Translations under genes and position numbers: made by a program | DNA from: Tannerellaceae bacterium | Lineage (GTDB): Bacteria; Bacteroidota; Bacteroidia; Bacteroidales; Tannerellaceae | Assembly: GCA_021204405.1 (NCBI GenBank) | Contig: JAJPZJ010000015.1 | Coordinates: 1-33,497, forward strand | Direction: 5' to 3' | DNA length: 33,497 nucleotides | The notes under the pieces: model-generated | Databases searched by the model: none | What the model was told of the DNA's origin: nothing | The model's input: the letters and a program-made list of their open reading frames with translations, nothing else | Shown: piece after piece, positions 28,036 through 33,497 of the stretch | How positions within the stretch are numbered: the stretch's first letter is position 1 | Layout of the letters: every line of letters begins with the position of its first letter

Positions 28036-28756
28036 TTAAATCACTAAAGAGGGTTTCTCTTTGTAAAGGTTAAATTCTTCTTTGATCAACCCGGGTGAAC
28101 CGGTAGGTAACTTGCTGTCAGTCATATTTGCTAACTTCCAGAGTTTCAATTGATGAGATGTTTTGACCAGTTGCTCAGTCTTCTCAAAGCAAAAGCGAGG
28201 ATTTTTTTAGGCGTTCTACAGCCTCTTTTGCCATTTGGACATATTTTTCCAAATTAGCTTCGTTATCAATTAATTTCTTAATCAATAATTCGGATGACTC
28301 AAAAGGGTCATATATAGCTGTATCAGACTCCTGATCTTTCCGTAGCTCAGGATAAATAATCAATTCTTCTTCAATTAGTGCCGCTTTATTGTTAATATCG
28401 CCGTCTTTATGGTAAATGGGTTTCTGTATAAGAAATTGTCCATTAAAAACATACCGTGGCAAAATAGAACGGTAGTAAGAATACACATCTATCTCTACTG
28501 GTCCCTTTTCGTAGGCCAAGAAATCGTCGAACAGATCGAACAACGTGTTTTCGCTTTTACCCTCTACAAAGTCCGAACAACTTTCCAGGCAGGTAAAATA
28601 TAATAATTTCATGAAACGGACTGCATTAAACTTTTCAAGACATTCATTGATATGGGGCTTCTGCCCTTTGGTTTCCTGTATTATTTCTCTTTGCCATTCA
28701 GCCCACTTTTCAACAAGCAGGTCAAAAACAATCATTTTTCTACGAAGTTTGCACAT
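28036..28756 (-). CDS. Panacea-domain (SocA/DUF4065-like) putative antitoxin (frameshifted)
   Basis: Protein of about 239 residues after one repair. A Panacea-type N-terminal half has FNAVRFMKLLYFTCLE and FDDFLAYEKGPVEIDVYSYY, the helix plus A/L-Y-E-x-GPV pattern. The reading frame stops at 28184 because of an A7 run (T7 28202-28208 on the plus strand). With six A it continues to TAA at 28036 through LVKTSHQLKLWKLANMTD, matching the L-x-x-x-T/S-H ... W helix of the family. Panacea proteins act as antitoxins to very diverse toxins and in SocA as a ClpXP adaptor. First in an apparent two-gene operon with the long membrane-anchored gene. An internal ATG (MIVFDLL) is an alternative start. Confidence 0.62.
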
Positions 28757-28876
28757 AATTACTTTGTTAGTTCTTATTAACTTTTCCAGTTCTTTCTTTT
28801 GTTATAGTATTAAATATAAATAAACTACTCCCCGGATTCTCCTACAAAGATGCCTGAGCCCGGAAAGTTACCAATC

Positions 28877-29100
28877 TACCAAATAAAATAAACCAGGACT
28901 TGCCTGGTTGGTTTGGTATTTCCTCAATAAATGCCGCAAAGATATATATTTTCTCTTTGCTTGCAATGATAAATATAGTAAATTTAACTGAAAGTTGCTG
29001 TTTAAATGGATAAAACTGCAATTATGTTGCAACAGTTGTAACTTTCACCGGGTTGGTAAGGTAAATTCCCGGCTGATTTCCGGGCTGTTATCTTTACCAA
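28877..29100. repeat. Two nested stem-loops in the gap before the Panacea-like gene
   Basis: The 468-bp gap 28757-29224 has no credible gene. It holds two nested hairpins. The first has an outer stem taccaaa (28877) / tttggta (28912) and an inner stem aaccagg/cctggtt (28891-28909). The second has an outer stem ttggtaa (29053) / ttaccaa (29094) and an inner stem cccgg/ccggg (29068-29084). They could be terminators of the primase transcript, regulatory RNA, or part of a replication origin next to the primase gene. No T-run follows either stem closely. Confidence 0.5.
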
Positions 29101-29224
29101 TTCCTATTTGTATTTACCAGCCACCCAAGAGGAATATTCCTCCTGATTCATTAAAGAACAACTGAGTAATAAAAATGTTTAGCTGCTACCCTTTTGTATT
29201 AATTTATACCGCTATCTCCTTTTT

Positions 29225-30700
29225 TTACCATGCTTCCTCCAATCCCATCCCTACCTCCCGGTGTCGCCTTTTACGCACTTTCAGTTTTTTTAAAACCTCT
29301 TGGCGTATCCCCGGCTCTTTCTCCACCTTCAGCTCCCCCGCCAGCCCTCTCACCGTCTCTTTCAGCCGGGCATCCAGGTAGAGCAGTAGCAGGCGTTCGA
29401 ACAGGCGGGCCTCGATGCTTTTGGCAGGTGTCTCTGGTTCGTCGGGCATATCTCCGGGTTGCATCCGGTAGGCGATTACATCCCGGATGGCCCGTACCTC
29501 GGCGGCATATTCGTTTTCCAGCGCCAGGGCAGTTTGTTGTAGCTCCTCCGGCCAGTGGGTGGTGGTACCTGCCTCGCCGGTACAGGCATTGAGAAGTTCG
29601 AGGTGTAGCGGTTTTACGGGTGGGAGCTGTTCGGTCTCCAGTACCGAAAGCACTATTCCGGTACACCGGGTGGCTTCGCCGTGTAGCCAGGTGGTAGCTT
29701 CGCGGAATAAGAGGCAGGCGGTAACCAGCAGGTATTCCGTACGGTGGGGAAAAAGGCATTGCTGCCCGATAAACTCCCTGAACCTTTCCGGGCCCAGGCT
29801 CCTGAACAGGCTATCCGGGTCGCTCCCTTCCGGCAGGGGAGGCGGCAGGTAAACGCGCAACCCTTTCTCTTCCAGCAGGCAGTTCATTTTCCGGGCGGCC
29901 TGCTGTCCGGCCGCATCGCCGTCGGGCAGTAACACCACTTCGCTAGCATATCCTTTCAGCAGTTCTGCCTGCAACGGCGAGAGCTCTGTACCGCAAACCG
30001 CCACTGTATTGGTAAAACTGGCCGCGTGCATAGCGATACAATCTTTATACCCCTCGGTAATAAAAGCCCTGCCACTCCGCTCGATCGCCTCTTTGGCGCG
30101 GTAAAGGCCGTAGAGGAAGGTGTTGCGGCTGTAGCCGTGGGCAGCCGGTGTATTGAGGTATTTGGGTGGGTTGTCTCCGGCCGGGCACCTGCCCGCAAAG
30201 CCCACCAGCCGTCCTGCCGCGTCGCGCAGCAGGAATACCAGCCGCCCTTTCAGGTAATACCAGCCGGCCGGAAGCGTGTGTGGGGCCTGGCCTACTTCAA
30301 ATTCGAGGCACATCCGGGTAAGTGCCGGTTCGGGGGTGATATAAGGAAGGAGCAACGCCAGCATCCGGTTATGGTCGGGGATAGCCATGGCAGCTTTTGG
30401 GGGCTTTCCCGTGTGCATACCCTCCGGTGGCGTTGTTTCCTTTCTGTGGCCGCCCAGCTTTTCTACTGCCTCGACAAACGAACACCGCTCGATCTGCTGC
30501 ACAAAGGTAATCACATCGCCCCGTGCCCCACACGCATAGCATACAAACGACTGCCTTGCCATGTCTACCGTAAGCAACGGATGCCGGTCGGCATGGAAAG
30601 GGCAAAGGCCTACTGCCCGCTTCCCTTTCCGTGCCAGGGTAACATACCGCCCTACTACGCTGCTGATCTCATTCCTTGCTTTGATTGCCTGTATATCCAT
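29225..30700 (-). CDS. Phage/mobile-element primase (CHC2 zinc finger plus Toprim)
   Basis: Synthesises RNA primers. The 491-residue protein has an N-terminal CHC2 zinc-binding domain (C33, H36, C54, C57 in LCPFH and CYACG), a linker, and a Toprim domain with an acidic ITEGYKD near 215 and LLPDGDAAG near 258. It is shorter than chromosomal DnaG and lacks the usual DnaB-binding C-terminal domain in recognisable form; the final 150 residues are Arg/Glu-rich helical. GC-rich compared with the genes at 25.3-28.7 kb. It follows DnaB by 29 bases in a phage-like replication operon. Confidence 0.9.
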   Translation of the reverse strand: MDIQAIKARNEISSVVGRYVTLARKGKRAVGLCPFHADRHPLLTVDMARQSFVCYACGARGDVITFVQQIERCSFVEAVEKLGGHRKETTPPEGMHTGKPPKAAMAIPDHNRMLALLLPYITPEPALTRMCLEFEVGQAPHTLPAGWYYLKGRLVFLLRDAAGRLVGFAGRCPAGDNPPKYLNTPAAHGYSRNTFLYGLYRAKEAIERSGRAFITEGYKDCIAMHAASFTNTVAVCGTELSPLQAELLKGYASEVVLLPDGDAAGQQAARKMNCLLEEKGLRVYLPPPLPEGSDPDSLFRSLGPERFREFIGQQCLFPHRTEYLLVTACLLFREATTWLHGEATRCTGIVLSVLETEQLPPVKPLHLELLNACTGEAGTTTHWPEELQQTALALENEYAAEVRAIRDVIAYRMQPGDMPDEPETPAKSIEARLFERLLLLYLDARLKETVRGLAGELKVEKEPGIRQEVLKKLKVRKRRHREVGMGLEEAW

Positions 30701-30729
30701 ACACTTGTTGTGCCGGTGGGGCGGAAGCC

Positions 30730-32102
30730 TTAAAATAGTTGGTTGTCATAATCGGTAAAAAAGGTAAACGAGCTGTTGTGCCTTACGCGTGCCATGCCCG
30801 ACCGGCCATGCCGGTGTTTGAGTGCCATCAGTAGTAACACCTGCCGGAGGTCTTCGCCCGTTTTCGGATGATTCTGTATCCCATGCCTTTCGGGGCGGTA
30901 GATGATAAACACCCCGTCGGCTGCCTGCTCGATGGCTCCCGAGGCCCGGAGGTCTGACAGGATGGGCATATACCACTTGTCGCTCCGTTTCTCGCTGTCG
31001 CGGTTGAGTTGCGAAATGACCAGTATGGGGATATCGGCTTCGAGTGCCAGCGCTTTGAGGGCCAGGATGATGCGGCCGATATACTGGTCGTCGGTTTCAT
31101 TTTTCCTGCGGTGGGTGCGCATCAGTTGCAACTGGTCTATTACCACAAAGTCGCATCGTTTTTGCTTTTTCCTGAGCATCACTGAGGCCCGGATATTCTC
31201 GAGCGTGTTGGCCGGTGTATAATCGAAGTAGAGGGGTGCCTTTTCCCATTCTTTGGTGAAGGTACGCATCTTTTCAGCTCTTCGTTGCTCAGGTGGGAGG
31301 TGCGGAGATGCTCTGCTTTTATGCCTGCATAGCCTGCAAAGATACGGTTCATCATCTGCTGGTTACCCATTTCCATGCTGTAATACCAGGTATGTTTTCC
31401 GCGCAGGGCTGCCTGGATAGCCATGTGGAGGGTGACAGCCGTTTTGCCGTCGCCCGGCCTGCCGCCGGCAATAAACAGCTCGGTGTTTTGCACCCCGCCA
31501 AACAGGGCGTCGAACTCATTGAGCCCGGTGAGTACGCACAAACTCTCTATTCCCTTTTCGCGTTTCTCCTGGTGCATATCCACGGCTTTGGTAGCCAGGG
31601 TGCCCATATCGTGCCGGGTATCCTGGGGTTGCCCCAGTTCGCGCAGTTGCAGGAGCAGCGCTTCGGCTTCGGATGCCAGGTCGAGCGGGTCTGACTCGAC
31701 CAGCAAGGCCTTCCCGGCCGTTTCCGTACAGGCGCTCCAGAGCCGGCGGAGCAGGTATTGCCGTTTGATCTCGGCAGCATACAGGGGTACGTTGGCTTCG
31801 TGGCGGATCTGCTCGAGCATCCTTTCCAGCATCACGATTCCGCCCAGTTGGTCGGTACGGCTGTTGTCCATCCGGCGCATTTCTGCCTCAGTGGCCAGGT
31901 AATCGGGGCGTATCCCCTGCTCGTAAAGATTGTATACTGCACTGTAGATAAAGCCCATATCGGGGTTTTTAAACATAACAGGCTGTAGCCAACCGGTTAC
32001 TTCGGGCAGCGCCGCCGGGCTTACCAGCAGGCCGCATATAACTGCTTTTTCGAGCGTAAGCAATGACATTTCCTGTAGGGAGGTGGTTATTTGTTCATTC
32101 AT
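30730..32102 (-). CDS. Replicative DNA helicase, DnaB family (frameshifted)
   Basis: Hexameric helicase of about 457 residues. The DnaB N-terminal helical domain (SLLTLEKAVICGLLV, about 14-120) precedes a RecA-like ATPase with Walker A GGRPGDGKT (about 211-219), Walker B FVVIDQLQLM and the ISQLNR motif, then the DLRASGAIEQAADGV arginine-finger region. Two reading frames (32102-31179 and 31269-30730) meet at T4 31271-31274. One more A on the coding strand gives NEELKKMRTFTKEW, joining them. The gene lies 13 bp behind the winged-helix gene and 29 bp before the primase gene, so it is the helicase of a phage or plasmid-type replication module. Confidence 0.88.
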
Positions 32103-32115
32103 ATAGTTTGATGAT

Positions 32116-32622
32116 TTATAATTGATTTACAGTTGATTGATTGGCCTGGTTGGCTATGGCTACCAGGTCGGCATCGGGTAGCCGGATACCGAAATCGCCT
32201 GGTTGGGCCGGCGCTTGTGGCTGCACCGGCTGGGGTACGCACCTGAGCTCGCTCAGGAACTGCTGGTAGCCGGTAAGGATGATCCGGCAGCCGTAACGAA
32301 CCGTCTTTACTTCTACTACTCCGCTGCTTTTTAACTCTTTCATCACCTTTTTGATGGTGTTGATGTTCAAGCCTGTAAGGTCGCTAAGCTCTTCATAATT
32401 ACCTATGTATTCCCCTTTAAGGCATTTATAGTATCCACCTTTCCAACGTTTGGAACTATCCGCATAGTGGGCATAGGTAATGAGGGCAATCAGGATCGAC
32501 CCCATCTACCGGATAGAAGTTTCGTCGTGGAAAAGCATATAACTTACCCGCCGGGGAATAATCAGGAAATTGTCTCCCAACATGCCTGCGCCGTGGTTTG
32601 CTGTATGTTTGTTGTTTGCCAT
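32116..32622 (-). CDS. Winged-helix replication-module protein with in-frame TAG
   Basis: Putative replisome-organiser or loader-type DNA-binding protein of about 168 residues. The frame runs from ATG 32622 (MANNKHTANHGAGMLGDNFL) to TAA 32116 with one in-frame TAG at 32508-32506 (codon 39). After it the protein resumes without gap (MGSILIALITYAHYA) and has a winged-helix unit (YEELSDLTGLNINTIKKVMK, then GVVEVKTVRYGCRIIL). The pre-TAG part DNFLIIPRRVSYMLF also fits this fold class, so the frame is truly one gene. Gln at the TAG would be natural, but a CAG-to-TAG error, decay or suppression are all possible. Its 3' end leads into dnaB (13-bp gap). Confidence 0.65.
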
Positions 32623-32871
32623 GCTGCCCGGATGGATTAAAATCTTGCTGGAGTACTAGCTGGATTATAGTATAATGGTTTGTTCCTTATGGGTTTACCC
32701 TTTTGTACCGGAAAAAATTTATCTTGCTGGAACTCCCGCTTATAATAGAAGAAATAAAGTTTAAGAAGCTTTTTGAGAAAAAGAGAAGAAAATAAAATAG
32801 AATAAACTGTGTTTCCATACCTGATGAAGATTTTAAATTTATACAAAGACAAATATATAGTCTGCACCGCT

Positions 32872-32985
32872 CACCGGCAATGCCAGGAAAAGAGGTTTGC
32901 AGGGTTGGTATGGCCTTGGTTATCAGTTATGTAATTAACCGGGTTCCCTGCAAAAGCCTCTTTTTCCTGGCATTTTAAACCGGTG
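32872..32985. repeat. Large imperfect stem-loop (114 nt)
   Basis: Left arm 32879-32904 and right arm 32946-32974 are near-complements (26 against 29 bases: atgccaggaaaagagg ... against cctctttttcctggcat, with small bulges). They are extended by the outer pair caccgg (32872-32877) / ccggtg (32980-32985). The loop of about 41 bases has its own ggtta/taacc pair. It fills the gap between the small gene ending at 32996 and the winged-helix gene. It could be an origin structure, a terminator or a structured RNA. The remaining 32623-32870 is AT-rich with short gctgga repeats (32649, 32660, 32729) and no supported gene. Confidence 0.7.
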
Positions 32986-32995
32986 TTAAATTAAG

Positions 32996-33433
32996 TTAAC
33001 CAACATTATATTCGTTGAGTTTATTCCGGATCGTCCCCTCCGTATACGGAATATGGCAGGTAGCTTTAATCACCCGGGCCAGGTTACGGATAGAAGAGGT
33101 CGAGATAGCTCCCGCATGGAGCAGTTTCAGGGTCGATTCGATAAACAGGTCTGCATCGTTTACAGTCAGCTTATAGTATCCGGCGGCTGCATGTAAGAAT
33201 TTGAATAAGGCGGCTACTTCGGTGGCAAAATGCCTGTAGAAACTTTTGCGCAGTTTGGTAAGGCGTTGGTCTTCACCGTCGGCTGCTTCGCCCAGGCTCA
33301 ACATGCAGGTAAGTAGCATCGCTGGCGGATCGTTACTTTTGCGGATGGCTGCCTGTAGCCTGCGGAAGGAATAACTTTTGCCGGCCACCTATGTGATCAT
33401 CTCTTTTGCGTGTGTTAAATTTAAGTCTATCAT
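32996..33433 (-). CDS. Small conserved protein of the replication module, with in-frame TAG
   Basis: Frame from ATG 33433 (MIDLNLTHAKEMIT) to TAA 32996, 145 codons, with a TAG at 33391-33389 (codon 15). After it VAGKSYSFRRLQAAIRKSND continues in frame; a GTG at 33388 could otherwise start a shorter form. The protein is helical and basic, with a C-terminal NLARVIKATCHIPYTEGTIR region resembling helix-turn-helix ends. No TM or signal. It looks like a phage or plasmid regulator; I cannot name a family. Codon 15 as Gln would read naturally. It is first in the module (33433 to 28036 all on the minus strand) and begins 13 bp from the right copy of the 22-bp repeat. Confidence 0.6.
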
Positions 33434-33445
33434 AGGAATAAATAT

Positions 33446-33467
33446 AATGATTATCCGCATAATGTCC
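33446..33467 (-). repeat. Right copy of 22-bp inverted repeat
   Basis: Exact reverse complement of 26-47. It lies 12 bp upstream of ATG 33433 on the minus strand, so it is inside or next to the promoter region of that gene; a TATATTTA stretch follows. Flanks outside the 22 bp do not match. Confidence 0.8.
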
Positions 33468-33497
33468 GTTGATTTATTGAACATCATATGAATGTTT

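Noticed and set aside
32637..32867. Minus-strand 76-codon frame rich in Phe, Tyr and Lys
   Set aside because: It lies in AT-rich DNA with no ribosome-binding site, no family likeness and a composition expected of non-coding AT-rich sequence.
26..33467. Whole window as one transposon bounded by the 22-bp inverted repeats
   Set aside because: metH, ileS, lspA, smpB and tamL lie inside, and there is no transposase or integrase.
24507..33497. CRISPR array or insertion sequence with transposase
   Set aside because: No regularly spaced direct repeats and no transposase-like protein were seen on either strand.

Overview
The window looks like chromosomal DNA of a Bacteroidales bacterium (Bacteroidota; a Parabacteroides/Bacteroides-type relative is my inference). 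Several promoters match the Bacteroidota pattern (TTG, then about 19-20 bp, then TAnnTTTG). There is a TonB receptor with a carboxypeptidase-like N-terminal domain, TamL, an unusual LspA, a TraR/DksA-like protein with a degenerate zinc finger, and DUF3810 and DUF4296 proteins.

Layout. (1) 97-3253: a putative metal-handling locus with a His/Cys-rich HYC_CC_PP-like secreted protein, a TonB-dependent receptor and a periplasmic HMA protein. (2) 3306-3473: a MITE-like element. (3) 3584-8368: an ECF sigma factor, an anti-sigma factor that appears to span both membranes, and two paralogous NigD-like lipoproteins. An AT-rich aerolysin/ETX-MTX2-type pore-forming toxin gene with a lectin-like N-terminus lies between the two lipoproteins. 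(4) 8625-24346: the conserved core, with a Yip1-like protein, smpB, a nucleoside-recognition membrane protein, metH, DUF3810, ileS, a dksA-like gene, lspA, DUF4296, a small conserved protein, a convergent TrmH-type rRNA methylase and tamL. (5) 24416-24489: tRNA-Arg(TCT). (6) 24624-33433: an accessory island. It holds a DUF4157/eCIS-type putative effector and, on the minus strand, a phage-like replication module (small gene, winged-helix protein, DnaB, primase), followed by a Panacea-domain (SocA/PanA-type) antitoxin-like gene and one very long gene of unknown family with a C-terminal membrane anchor.

Reading frames. Many genes are interrupted by single-base changes, nearly all in homopolymers (eleven sites), and two genes of the replication module carry in-frame TAG codons. 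Repairing these sites gives convincing full-length proteins. In particular, four apparent small genes at 25380-27956 become one protein of about 858 residues. The breaks may be long-read assembly errors, real decay, or (for the TAGs) recoding.

Most interesting points: the Panacea plus long membrane-anchored protein pair, a candidate toxin-antitoxin or defence system; the lectin-aerolysin toxin embedded in a sigma/dual-membrane anti-sigma/NigD locus; the large stem-loop and in-frame ambers in the replication module; and a perfect 22-bp inverted repeat shared by the two window ends.
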